Assembly: GCF_007750855.1 (NCBI RefSeq)
Contig: NZ_CP036291.1
Location: forward strand, 4,402,001 to 4,466,000
Direction of reading: 5' to 3'
Length of the DNA stretch: 64,000 bases
Source: Pirellulimonas nuda
GTDB lineage: Bacteria; Planctomycetota; Planctomycetia; Pirellulales; Lacipirellulaceae
Below, piece by piece: positions 35,337 to 43,339 of this stretch. The translations under genes and the position numbers were made by a program. Within the stretch, counting starts at the first letter, position 1; every line of letters starts with the position of its first letter. The notes beneath the pieces are model-generated. The model worked only from the letters and a program-made list of their open reading frames with translations, searched no databases and was not told the DNA's origin.

Positions 35337-35490
35337 GCGGGGGGGATTCGCGCCCATCACGCAGAAATCACTGCTTTCTCTTGGGCGTTGTTCCCGTATA
35401 CTTAGTCCATAGAAGAAATCACGGGCCGCCGCGGCCCCCTTTCCCTACGTTAGTTTCCCCACAGTCGATTCCAGTCGCGAGGCATTTGTT

Positions 35491-35823
35491 ATGAGCGTTA
35501 CCCTGACCGAGAAGGCGGCCGGCGAGGTCAAGCGGATCATCGAGAACCAACACATCGATGAGACGCACTTCCTGCGGATCGGCGTCGCCGGCGGCGGATG
35601 CAGCGGGTTTTCGTACCAGCTCGGGTTCGCCAACGACTTCGACGAGAAGGCGGATGTCCGCAATGAGTTCTTCGGCGTCCCCGTGGTGATCGACAAGAAG
35701 AGCGCCCTGTACCTGGACGGCACCACCGTCGACTTCCACGAAGGGGTCGACGCCCGCGGGTTCAAGTTCGAGAACCCCAACGCCGTAAAGTCATGCGGCT
35801 GCGGCAGCTCGTTCCAGGCCTAG
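35491..35823 (+). CDS. HesB/IscA family Fe-S cluster carrier
   Basis: The 110-residue protein has the three conserved cysteines of A-type carriers: Cys37 in [11 protein letters not shown], and Cys102 and Cys104 in SCGCGSSF. It starts [15 protein letters not shown], as the family does. It binds an Fe-S cluster and passes it to target enzymes in the cytoplasm. IscA, ErpA and SufA cannot be told apart here. It stands downstream of the cysteine desulfurase gene, which supports a joint Fe-S role, but no IscU scaffold gene is in the window. A strong terminator follows. Confidence 0.95.
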   Translation: MSVTLTEKAAGEVKRIIENQHIDETHFLRIGVAGGGCSGFSYQLGFANDFDEKADVRNEFFGVPVVIDKKSALYLDGTTVDFHEGVDARGFKFENPNAVKSCGCGSSFQA

Positions 35824-35878
35824 AGCCAACGAGTGACGACCCAATAGCCGCCGACTTATAGTCGGCCGGCCCCCACCA

Positions 35879-35914
35879 AACGACGCCCGACCCAAGGTCG
35901 GGCGTCGTTTTTTT
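35879..35914 (+). terminator. Intrinsic terminator of the IscA-type gene
   Basis: AACGACGCCCGACC at 35879-35892 pairs perfectly with GGTCGGGCGTCGTT at 35896-35909, followed by a T run through 35914. It lies 55 bases after the stop. Confidence 0.92.
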
Positions 35915-36073
35915 GCGCCAACCCTCCCAACCGGCCCCGCAACGAGCAACCTAGGTGCGGTTCGCGGCGTCCGGGCCGCACGGCGTGCGGATCTGAACTA
36001 GTTTTCCAATAGCGGACGTCTCACCCCTTGAGGGAGTCCACCAACCGCTCTTCTCATCCCCACGGCCCCTACC

Positions 36074-36250
36074 ATGCGTCTACTCATCCGACTGCTGACC
36101 GAAGAAGATGGCCCCACCGCCGTCGAATACGCGGTGCTGCTGGCGATGATCACCGCCGCGTGCCTGGGTGCAGTAGGAACGATGTCGCAGGCGACCGCGG
36201 ACAGCTTCGATTCCTCGGCGACGCAGATCAGCGGCGCCCTAGGTTCGTAA
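36074..36250 (+). CDS. Flp family type IVb pilin (separate copy)
   Basis: The 58-residue prepilin is MRLLIRLLTEEDGPTAVEYA followed by a hydrophobic helix (VLLAMITAACLGAVGTM). The DGPTAVEYAVLLAMI segment is the Flp prepilin motif: cleavage after glycine, with glutamate at position 5 of the mature pilin followed by tyrosine. It should be processed by the TadV peptidase encoded at 49.6 kb and assembled by the Tad machine. It stands alone on the plus strand, 14 kb away from the other flp gene and beside queA, so it may be a minor or differently timed pilin. No clear ribosome site is seen before the ATG. Confidence 0.88.
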   Translation: MRLLIRLLTEEDGPTAVEYAVLLAMITAACLGAVGTMSQATADSFDSSATQISGALGS

Positions 36251-36281
36251 CCCGACGCGTGAGCGAGGGCCGTGATTCTAT

Positions 36282-37337
36282 CTAGAGGATCAGCATCGCG
36301 TCGCCGTAGCTGTAGAACCGGTACCGCTGCTCGATCGCCTCGTGGTACGCGCGTCGCAGCAGCTCGCTCCCCGAGAGGGCCTGCACCATCAGCAGCAGCG
36401 TTGTGCGGGGGAAGTGGAAGTTGGTCATCAAGGCGTCGACCATCGCAAAGCTGTGCGGGGGGCGGATGTAGAGGTCGGTCTCTCCGCTCCAAGGCTGGAC
36501 CTCTTCTCCGGAACGCAGCGCCGCGGTCTCTAGCACCCGCACGCTGGTGGTGCCGACCGCGATGACCCGGCCGGCCGCGGCCCGGGTGGCGGTGATCTCG
36601 GCCACGGCCTTCTCGTTCAACTCCCCGGTTTCTGAGTGCATGACGTGCGCCTCGACCCCGGCCGAGGCGATGGGGCGGAACGTCCCCAGGCCCACGTGCA
36701 GCGTCACGGCAGAGAACGACACCCCGTGCTTGGTCAGCAGCCGCATGAGCGGCTCGGTGAGGTGGAGCCCCGCGGTCGGCGCCGCCACGGCCCCGGGGCG
36801 ACGGGCGAACACGGTTTGGTAGCTGCGGGCGTCTGCGTCGACCGCGCGGCCGCCGCGGATGTAGTGCGGGATCGGCACCCGGCCGATTTTGGCCAACGCG
36901 TCGAGGACGGGTTCGTCTGGGTCGAGCTTGGCGATCCACTGCCCCCCGTCCTGACGCTCCAGCATCCAGATGCGGTGCGTGGGGCGGCCGTCGCGGTCCT
37001 CGAGCTCGATGGCGTCGCCCGGCTGCAGGCGGCCGCGTGTCTTGCAGACGATGCGCCACTCGCCGCTGGGCTCGGAGCCCAGGTAGAGCCCCTGCCAGCG
37101 TCCGCCGGTGGCCTTGCGGGCGCCGACCAGTTGGGCGGGGAGCACGCGGGTGTCGTTCACCACCATGCGGTCGCCTGAGCGGAGCAGTTCCGGTAGGTCG
37201 CGGACGTGGCGGTGGTCGATCCGGCCGGTCTCGCGGTGCAGCACCATCAACCTGGCGTCTGCGCGGTTGCGCAGGGGCTCCTGCGCGATGAGCTCGCGCG
37301 GCAGGTCGTAGTCGAGGAACAGTGAGCTGTCTGGCAT
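36282..37337 (-). CDS. queA: S-adenosylmethionine:tRNA ribosyltransferase-isomerase
   Basis: Makes epoxyqueuosine in tRNA from the preQ1 base and S-adenosylmethionine, in the queuosine pathway. The 351-residue protein has the family landmarks: FLDYDLPRELIAQEPLRNRADARLMV, VVNDTRVLPAQL, GRVPIPHYIR, SYQTVFARRPGAVAAPTAGLHLT (in two parts), HVGLGTFRPI, MHSETGELNEKAV and NFHFPRTTLLLMVQAL. It is complete and intact. The ATG at 37337 was preferred over one 15 bases upstream because MPDSSLFLDYDLP is the usual start. It is convergent with the separate flp gene, with 31 bases between. Confidence 0.96.
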   Translation of the reverse strand: MPDSSLFLDYDLPRELIAQEPLRNRADARLMVLHRETGRIDHRHVRDLPELLRSGDRMVVNDTRVLPAQLVGARKATGGRWQGLYLGSEPSGEWRIVCKTRGRLQPGDAIELEDRDGRPTHRIWMLERQDGGQWIAKLDPDEPVLDALAKIGRVPIPHYIRGGRAVDADARSYQTVFARRPGAVAAPTAGLHLTEPLMRLLTKHGVSFSAVTLHVGLGTFRPIASAGVEAHVMHSETGELNEKAVAEITATRAAAGRVIAVGTTSVRVLETAALRSGEEVQPWSGETDLYIRPPHSFAMVDALMTNFHFPRTTLLLMVQALSGSELLRRAYHEAIEQRYRFYSYGDAMLIL

Positions 37338-37862
37338 CGCGGCTGGCGTCAAAAAGGGGGACCGGCATCGTAGTCGAGCCGGCGGGCCGTCGCCACGCTG
37401 TGAGGGGCGCCCAACGCAAGAATGAATAAATGTTTTGTCAAATTAACATCTCGTCGACCGCCTGTTTTCGGCTAGGGGCCTCAGCGGCCGGCGCCGCTAG
37501 CAATGAACATTCTACGACTGCTATCGCCGGCGCGCTCGAATTGACGGCCGCCGCCGGATCCGTACGTTACCCCTCTTCCAGCCGCGTGATTCAGGCGCCG
37601 GCCACGCGCCGCTAGGAGCTTGCTCCGGGGGTTTCGCACTGGATGGTACGACGCTCGACGGCACGGACGCCTGTCGGGCGCGGTCGTGCAGCCGTATGGC
37701 TCGCGCGAGCATCGGAGACCCGCGGCGCAGGGACGCGCTGCGGTCCGGTGCGCCGCGGGCGGGGCGCGCCATGGCCGCCGCGGGCCCTCTATGGGAGAAA
37801 GATCGCTTGCCAGGCTTGGCACGGTCCTGTATTCCCCCTTTCGTCAACGCCCCCTTCGCGCG
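37338..37862. other. Divergent intergenic region between queA and rsmH
   Basis: About 525 bases. It contains an AT-rich tract at 37420-37450 with TTGACA on the minus strand (37441 to 37436), which could be the -35 box of queA, though no good -10 follows. The right half is GC-rich, open in several frames, and in frame with rsmH, but its arginine-rich translation does not look like protein. No MraZ gene is present. Confidence 0.5.
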
Positions 37863-38756
37863 ATGTCACAACACGTTCCGGTGCTGCCCGCAGAATGCTT
37901 GCAGTGGCTGCGGCCCCGTCCGGGCGCAGTGATCGTGGACGGCACGCTTGGTGGGGGGGGCCATGCACGGCTGCTAGCGGCCGCGGTGTCGCCCGGCGGG
38001 CGTGTGATCGCGTGCGATCGCGACCCGGCCGCGGTCGAGGCCGCTGTCGCTTGGCGTGCAGACCTGCCGATTACCCCCGTTCACGCGAACTTCTCCGACC
38101 TGCCCGAAGTGCTTGAACAACTCGAAATCGAGAGCGTCGACGGGGTCTTGCTCGACCTCGGGCTGTCGAGCGACCAGCTCGCCGACGACGAGCGGGGCTT
38201 CAGCTACGGCAGCGCCGGGCCGCTGGACCTGCGCTTCGACACCACCCGCGGAGAGCCCGCCTGGCGGCTCATGGAGCGTCTGAGCGCGGAGCACCTGGCC
38301 GACCTGATCTACGCCTACGGCGAGGAACGCCACAGCCGCCGTATCGCGCGGAAGATCGTCGAGCGCAGGGGATCGAACCCCGTGCGGACGGCCGCCGACC
38401 TGGCCGAGGTGGTCCGCCGCGCCACCCCCCCCAACTACGAACGCCGCATCAACCCGGCGACACGCACGTTCCAGGCATTGCGGATCGCGGTGAACGACGA
38501 GCTGAAGTGGATCGACACGGCGCTGCGTCGGCTGCCAGACATGCTGGCGCCCGGCGGCAGGCTGGCGGTGATCAGCTTCCATTCGCTCGAGGACCGACGC
38601 GTCAAGGAAGCCTTCCGCGACGACCCGCGAGTCGAGCCCGTCACGCGGCGGCCGATCCGCCCCACCGAACAAGAGATAGCCGGCAACCCGCGATCGCGTA
38701 GCGCTAAGCTGCGAGTCGCCGAGCGGCTTCCCCAACAACCGTCAGGCCCGAGTTGA
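37863..38756 (+). CDS. rsmH: 16S rRNA (cytosine-1402-N4)-methyltransferase
   Basis: Methylates N4 of C1402 in the ribosomal P site, using S-adenosylmethionine. The 297-residue product begins HVPVLPAECLQWLRPRPGAV and has VDGTLGGGGHARLLA (cofactor site), DGVLLDLGLSSDQLADDERG, GPLDLRFDT, and NPATRTFQALRIAVNDEL. It ends with the usual ISFHSLEDRRVKEAFR part. The ATG at 37863 is the family start. The gene is normally first in the division and cell-wall cluster; here only a small membrane protein gene follows, overlapping it by four bases, and none of ftsI or mur is present. Confidence 0.96.
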   Translation: MSQHVPVLPAECLQWLRPRPGAVIVDGTLGGGGHARLLAAAVSPGGRVIACDRDPAAVEAAVAWRADLPITPVHANFSDLPEVLEQLEIESVDGVLLDLGLSSDQLADDERGFSYGSAGPLDLRFDTTRGEPAWRLMERLSAEHLADLIYAYGEERHSRRIARKIVERRGSNPVRTAADLAEVVRRATPPNYERRINPATRTFQALRIAVNDELKWIDTALRRLPDMLAPGGRLAVISFHSLEDRRVKEAFRDDPRVEPVTRRPIRPTEQEIAGNPRSRSAKLRVAERLPQQPSGPS

Positions 38757-39109
38757 ACACCACACTCCCGATACGACGCACTCGATTGCGGCCGCTGCGC
38801 CGGCTGGTGGGCTCCGAGTCGGCGCGGGCGCTCTCCCTGGTGTCGCTGCTAGCGCTGCTGGTGGGGGTGCTGGTGGTCCGCGCGTTCCGCTCCGACCGGG
38901 CGCCGCCGGTGGTCGATCAGACGCACCGGGGCGAATCGGCGCCCACGCTCGACCCGGAGGCCGCGACGCTCGTGCGCCCCCTCCGCGCCGAATCCAATGC
39001 GCCGCGGTTAGACCCGATCACCGCCTCGTTCCCGACCCCCGAGTCACGCGCGGGACGCACGCCGCGGATGGCCGCGGGCGCCCGAAGCGACGGGCCCGAG
39101 TACCGTTAG
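38753..39109 (+). CDS. Single-pass membrane protein after rsmH (FtsL-position)
   Basis: The 118-residue protein starts with basic residues (RRTRLRPLRRLVGSESARAL), has one membrane helix (LSLVSLLALLVGVLVVRAF) at about residues 28-46, and a disordered, proline-rich outer part. The topology and the place directly after rsmH are those of FtsL, but no coiled coil or leucine zipper follows, so similarity to FtsL is by position only. It starts at a TTG that overlaps the rsmH stop by four bases, so it is probably translated with it. Its end overlaps the TPR gene on the other strand by four bases. Confidence 0.6.
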   Translation: MNTTLPIRRTRLRPLRRLVGSESARALSLVSLLALLVGVLVVRAFRSDRAPPVVDQTHRGESAPTLDPEAATLVRPLRAESNAPRLDPITASFPTPESRAGRTPRMAAGARSDGPEYR

Positions 39110-40140
39110 CGGGGCGTCGCGGGGGGCAGCAGCCGCGGGAAGCCGGGCTCCGAAGCCACAGAAACCGTGTCGGCCTGCTGGTTCGTCCCGCCGAAGTCGA
39201 GCGGCGTGCTGGGAGGCTCGGCGGCCGGCGGCGCCTGGGCAAGCGCGGCGTCTCCCTGCCGCTGCAGCCCGGCCAAGCCTTGCCGCGCCGGCTCGCACCG
39301 ACCGTCGCACTGCAGGGCAAGCTGCCAGTGCTGGGCGGCGTCGTCCACGCGGCCACGCCTGGCCAGCAGGCACGCCAAGTTGTGGTGCGCCGCGGCCGAC
39401 TGGTGGGCCGCCAGCAGGTGGCTGAGCGCCTCGTCGTCGCGCGACAGCTCCACCAGCACGGTGGCGATATTGTTCCGGTACAGCGTTTTGGCCGGGTCGA
39501 GCGCGATCGCCCGCTCGAACACCTGCACCGCTTCTTCCAGCTTGCCGGAGCGGGCTAGGCAGAGCCCCAGGTCGTTGAGCACGCCCGGCTGGTCCGGCGC
39601 CGCGGCCAACGCCCGGCGGTAGCATTCTTCGGCCACGTCCAAGCGGTTCTGCCGGTCTTCGAGCCGCGCGAGCTCGCGGATGGGAGCGGGGCTGTTCGGC
39701 GCCGCCGCGATCGCCTGCTGAAGCTGCGTACGCGCCAGCTCGACGTTGCCCTGCGATTCCGCCTGCCGCGCCAGCCCCATCAAGAAGTCGGGCGACTTGA
39801 GGTTTTCCGGGTTCTCCACAGACCACGCGTCGTCGAGCGACGGGTGCTGCGGCCGCGAGGGTTGGCTAAGCGTCCGGGTGATGGGGTTGTCCGTCACCGC
39901 CCCGCGGACCCGCTCCCAAGTGCTCGGCGGCTGCGGCGCCCAAGGCTGGGAGTAGTCGTGCGACAGCTTGGGGGGGGCGACTTGCTTGGGCCCCCCGAGC
40001 CCCAGCGTCTGGCGCCAGCCCGATTCCGCGGGCGCCGTAGTGCGGGACTGATCCCCCATGAACGTTGGGGGCGCGGCGGATATCCCAGAGCCCGCGAGGA
40101 CTGCCCCGGCGGTGAACCAGACGGTGAGTTTCACGGCCAT
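39106..40140 (-). CDS. TPR protein of the Tad locus (TadD-like)
   Basis: The 344-residue protein has a signal-like start (MAVKLTVWFTAGAVLAGSGI), a 120-residue linker, and tetratricopeptide repeats at about residues 115-285: FLMGLARQAESQGNVELA, LARLEDRQNRLDVAEECYRR, LGLCLARSGKLEEAVQVFER, and IATVLVELSRDDEALSHLL. It is the last gene of the leftward Tad cluster. TadD is a TPR lipoprotein or periplasmic pilotin-type protein of the secretin in other Tad systems; this protein has no lipobox, so the role is inferred from the repeats and place. The C-terminal 50 residues are glutamine- and proline-rich. Confidence 0.82.
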   Translation of the reverse strand: MAVKLTVWFTAGAVLAGSGISAAPPTFMGDQSRTTAPAESGWRQTLGLGGPKQVAPPKLSHDYSQPWAPQPPSTWERVRGAVTDNPITRTLSQPSRPQHPSLDDAWSVENPENLKSPDFLMGLARQAESQGNVELARTQLQQAIAAAPNSPAPIRELARLEDRQNRLDVAEECYRRALAAAPDQPGVLNDLGLCLARSGKLEEAVQVFERAIALDPAKTLYRNNIATVLVELSRDDEALSHLLAAHQSAAAHHNLACLLARRGRVDDAAQHWQLALQCDGRCEPARQGLAGLQRQGDAALAQAPPAAEPPSTPLDFGGTNQQADTVSVASEPGFPRLLPPATPR

Positions 40141-40190
40141 TCCTCCCTAAGCGGCGCGGGTGTGGGTGCGTTGCTGCGTCGGACCGTCGG

Positions 40191-40745
40191 CTACTGGCCG
40201 GTCGATCCCGCGGTGCTGGCCGGCAACACCGGCGGCTTCATGTTGTCTTGGAAGCGGGTGTTGACCGAGTCGACCACCGTGGCGGGGCGGCCCTGCGACA
40301 CCAGGTGCGTCTCGGTCACCATCGCGGGGACGCCGTCCGTGGAGACCTGCGTCGAGAAGTCTTGCACCTTGGCGATACGCTGCTCGGTGTGCTCCGGCTC
40401 GTTGGAGCGCTCCACAAACACCTGCCGGTACTCGGGGGGCGCCTGCGTCATGATCCAGCGGATCTTGATCTTGCCCGCGTCGGTCAGCTCGCAGGTTTCG
40501 GGGTGGAAGTGGTGCGCCCCCATCAGGTTCTGCTGCCGCCAGCCGTTGCGCACCATGATGTCGAACGGCGCCGCGGCGTACTTGCGGTCGGGGCAGAGGT
40601 AGGGGCTGGGCCAGTGGGAGTTCTCGCAGTACCCTTCGCGAACGTGGTCGCAGAAGCAGTCGAGCCAGAAGGCCTGCGCGGGCGCCGCCAGACTCATCGC
40701 GGCGAGGCAGGGGGCGGCCAGCATTGCTAGCGTGGGGCGGTTCAT
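40191..40745 (-). CDS. Exported protein of unknown function in the Tad cluster
   Basis: The 184-residue protein has a signal peptide (MNRPTLAMLAAPCLAAMSLA, cut near AQA-FW) and an N-terminal cysteine-containing part FWLDCFCDHVREGYCENSHWP, then a compact domain (PFDIMVRNGWRQQNLMGAHHF, KIKIRWIMTQAPPEYRQVFVE) that looks like an OmpA/secretin-N or pilus assembly-like alpha/beta fold, but I recognise no family. It sits between tadC and the TPR gene in the same direction, so a role in Tad assembly outside the inner membrane is likely. AGGGAATGG before the ATG at 40745 serves as ribosome site. Confidence 0.75.
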   Translation of the reverse strand: MNRPTLAMLAAPCLAAMSLAAPAQAFWLDCFCDHVREGYCENSHWPSPYLCPDRKYAAAPFDIMVRNGWRQQNLMGAHHFHPETCELTDAGKIKIRWIMTQAPPEYRQVFVERSNEPEHTEQRIAKVQDFSTQVSTDGVPAMVTETHLVSQGRPATVVDSVNTRFQDNMKPPVLPASTAGSTGQ

Positions 40746-40966
40746 CCATTCCCTCGCGGATCGATAGTTGCATACGGCGGACCGTCGTGGCCCTAACCCG
40801 TTCAACTAGACCTATCGACCGCACGCCGCCGTCAACTCCGGCGCTTCTGCGCGGACCGGCGCGGTTGCCCCAGCTTGCCCAGAGTGTGGGCTTCGACCAG
40901 CCACTTGGTATCCGCGTTGCGGCGGGCAAGGCGGGTCGGCCCCGCCCGCGGGTGGATCCTACCGGC

Positions 40967-41052
40967 GAGCCGTCGGCGTCAGCCGCCGGAGGTTTCGGGG
41001 TGGCAAACGCTGGCTCCGCTCCCAAGACTCCGGCGGCTGACGCCGACGGCTC
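40967..41052. repeat. 86-bp REP-like element, copy 1
   Basis: The arm at 40967-40990 (GAGCCGTCGGCGTCAGCCGC and on) pairs perfectly over 24 bases with 41029-41052; the loop is 38 bases. The left arm is identical over its full 24 bases to that of the copy at 59929-60014, which has a loop of the same length and related sequence. Confidence 0.9.
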
Positions 41053-41091
41053 CCCTGGGTAGTGGGGGCTGTGGCGCGTCGCAGCGTCTTC

Positions 41092-42072
41092 CTAACCCGC
41101 TCCCTGCATCGCGGGGAACATCTCGTTGATCATCGTGATCGCGGCGGGGCCGACCAGCACGATGAACAACGCCGGGAAGATGAACAGCACCAGCGGGAAG
41201 ATCAGCTTCACCGCGGTCTTGGCCGCCTTCTCTTCGGCCATCTGGCGGCGGCGGACCCGCATCGAGTCGCTCTGAACACGCAGTGCCTGCGCGACGCTGG
41301 AGCCGAACTTGTCTGCCTGGATCAGGATGGCCGACAGCGCTTTCAGGTCGTCGACCCCGGTGCGGTCTCCCAGGTCGTGCAGCACGTCGTTGCGGCTCTT
41401 GCCCATCTGCAGGTGGAGGTTGCTCAGGGCGAACTCGCTGGTGAGCACCGGGTAGGTCGTGCCCATCTCTTCGGACACCTTGCGCATCGCTTGGTCGAGC
41501 CCCAGGCCCGCCTCGACGCACACCACCATCAGGTCGAGCGCGTCGGGGAGCGACATGAAGATGGCGTCCTGGCGGTTGCGACGCAGGAACCACACCACCA
41601 CGTCCGGCAGGTAGAACATGACGCCCGCCACGGCGACGGTCCCCATCGCGGCCTCGGTGGTCAGTCCCTTGATGACCGCCATCGTGCCGCCGCCGGCCAC
41701 AAAGCCCGCCAGCAGGCAGAAGAACTTGATGCCGAGAAAGGTGCTTACCGCGTTCTCGCCGCGGAAGCCGGCGTGGGCCAGCTTGCTCTTGAGCTTGCCG
41801 GCCTCGGCCTCGGTCTTGGGTTGCAGCGGCGCCGCCAGGGTGGGCGAGGCGCTGCCGATCAACCTGGCCATAGCGTCCGCCTGGCCCCCCATCCCCTTGC
41901 GCTTGTCGTTCTTTCGGCCGCGCGGGTCGCGGATGCCTTCGAGGCGGTCCTCGACGCGGTTCGAGCCCTTGGACGAAACGAGGTCGACGACCCACCACAC
42001 CGCGGCGGCGACACAGCAAAAGATGCCTGCTTTGGCGGCGAGCGACGTGCTGATTAGGGCTAGCGGAAGCAT
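41092..42072 (-). CDS. tadC: Tad inner-membrane platform protein TadC
   Basis: The 326-residue protein is a type II secretion F-domain (GspF) membrane protein. Hydrophobic helices near the start (CCVAAAVWWVVDLV) and at about residues 105-140 are followed by the F-domain (LPDALDLMVVCVEAGLGLDQAM, VLTSEFALSNLHLQMGKSRN) and two C-terminal helices (VLFIFPALFIVLVG). In Tad systems TadB and TadC together make the inner-membrane base that the TadA motor drives. It lies next to tadB in the same direction (150-base gap filled with a short repeat). The order TadA-TadB-TadC supports the name. Confidence 0.92.
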   Translation of the reverse strand: MLPLALISTSLAAKAGIFCCVAAAVWWVVDLVSSKGSNRVEDRLEGIRDPRGRKNDKRKGMGGQADAMARLIGSASPTLAAPLQPKTEAEAGKLKSKLAHAGFRGENAVSTFLGIKFFCLLAGFVAGGGTMAVIKGLTTEAAMGTVAVAGVMFYLPDVVVWFLRRNRQDAIFMSLPDALDLMVVCVEAGLGLDQAMRKVSEEMGTTYPVLTSEFALSNLHLQMGKSRNDVLHDLGDRTGVDDLKALSAILIQADKFGSSVAQALRVQSDSMRVRRRQMAEEKAAKTAVKLIFPLVLFIFPALFIVLVGPAAITMINEMFPAMQGAG

Positions 42073-42118
42073 GGGCGTTACGCGGGAGTTGGCTTGAAGC
42101 TTGGAAGGTTCGTGTCGG

Positions 42119-42178
42119 CCGGACGCGTAAGCGAGGCGGCAGCAAAGAGCGGGCGGCTCTGTCGCTTGCGCGTCGGGC
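42119..42178. repeat. Inverted repeat of GACGCGTAAGCGAG type
   Basis: CCGGACGCGTAAGCGA near 42119 pairs imperfectly with TCGCTTGCGCGTCGG ending near 42176. It lies between tadB and tadC. The same family is at 50414-50475, with a half copy at 36251-36270. Confidence 0.65.
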
Positions 42179-42221
42179 TTGGATTACTGGCGGCGACTAT
42201 GGGCCGGGATTCGGAGTTCTG

Positions 42222-43184
42222 TTACACGCGGATGTTCACGATCTTGCGGATAATCACGGCGCCCAGGAGCTGCATCACGAGGCCCCCGACGAGCATCTTC
42301 TTGCCCAGTTCGTCCGTGAACAGCAGCATCAGGTAGTCGGGGTTCATCCGCCACACCGCGGCGAACAACGCCGGCGGCAGGGCCAGCAGCACGACGCCCG
42401 AGATCCGGCCTTCGCCGGTGAGGGCTTGGACCTGGCCCCAGATCTGGAACCGCTCACGCACTAGCCGGCCGATCTTGTCGAGGATCTCGGCCAAGTCGCC
42501 GCCGGTCTGACGCTGCAGCACCACCGCGGTGGCGAAGAACTTGAGGTCGAGGTTGGGGACCCGCTCGGTCATGCTGTTGAGCGCTTCCTCCATCGGCATG
42601 CCGAGATTCTGCTCCTCAAACACGCGGTTGAACTCCTTGCCGATGGGGTCGGACATCTCGTGGGCCACCAGGCTCATCCCCGACGCGAGGCTGTGGCCGG
42701 CGCGCAGCGCGCGGGCGACCAACTCGAGCGCCTCGGGGAGCTGTCCGGCGAACTTCTTCATCCGGCTCTTGCGTTTGAAACTGAGCCAAGCGAAGGGGAG
42801 GAAGGTCATCCCGATGGCCAGCACCGGCGAGAACTTCATCGGCAGGCCGATGGCCGCCGCGGCGGTGAACCCAACGGCGCCGCTGCCGACGCAGATCAGC
42901 AGGAACTTCGACAGGTTGAGCGAGGTGTCGGCCTGCACGAACATGCGGTGCAGGTTGAGGTGGTTGGCCAGCGCCTGCTCAAAGGCGCTAGAGCCCGTCT
43001 CCCACGACGCGTTCATCAGGCCGCCGGATTCCTTGGCGGACTTCCCCTTTTTCTTGCCCCCGGTGAGTTCGGCAAGCCGCTGATCGATCTCGTCCTCGCG
43101 CTTGTCTCCCGAGAGCATCGCGAGCGCGGCGATCAGGCCGGCGACGCCGACGAACACCAGGAAGGAAATCAGCATGGGGGTCAT
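42222..43184 (-). CDS. tadB: Tad inner-membrane platform protein TadB
   Basis: The 320-residue GspF-domain protein starts with a membrane helix (ISFLVFVGVAGLIAALAML), then a charged loop, helices near residues 95-135, the F-domain (LPEALELVARALRAGHSLASG, EEALNSMTERVPNLDLKFFA, LQRQTGGDLAEILDKI), and a final pair of helices. It forms the platform with TadC under the TadA ATPase. It follows tadA after a 155-base gap that holds a strong inverted repeat. Confidence 0.92.
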   Translation of the reverse strand: MTPMLISFLVFVGVAGLIAALAMLSGDKREDEIDQRLAELTGGKKKGKSAKESGGLMNASWETGSSAFEQALANHLNLHRMFVQADTSLNLSKFLLICVGSGAVGFTAAAAIGLPMKFSPVLAIGMTFLPFAWLSFKRKSRMKKFAGQLPEALELVARALRAGHSLASGMSLVAHEMSDPIGKEFNRVFEEQNLGMPMEEALNSMTERVPNLDLKFFATAVVLQRQTGGDLAEILDKIGRLVRERFQIWGQVQALTGEGRISGVVLLALPPALFAAVWRMNPDYLMLLFTDELGKKMLVGGLVMQLLGAVIIRKIVNIRV

Positions 43185-43218
43185 GGTCGTTCTCTCAGCA
43201 ATGCTCGTCAGACTCTAA

Positions 43219-43309
43219 CCACGGGTAACACGGATCGCACGGACGATGATCAGCTTTGGAACTCGGTCGATTATGAACCTGCGATCCGTACGATCCGTGT
43301 TACCCGTGG
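43219..43309. repeat. Inverted repeat, 19-bp perfect arms, CACGGAT class
   Basis: CCACGGGTAACACGGATCG at 43219-43237 is the exact reverse complement of 43291-43309. The similarity continues inward with mismatches. It lies between tadA and tadB, so it may form a hairpin in the operon mRNA. Confidence 0.88.
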
Positions 43310-43339
43310 TCAATTCTTAATTCTGGTCGTGGGGGCCGA

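Noticed and set aside
37620..37862. 81-residue upstream extension of rsmH
   Set aside because: Arginine-rich and unlike any RsmH; the family start is at 37863.
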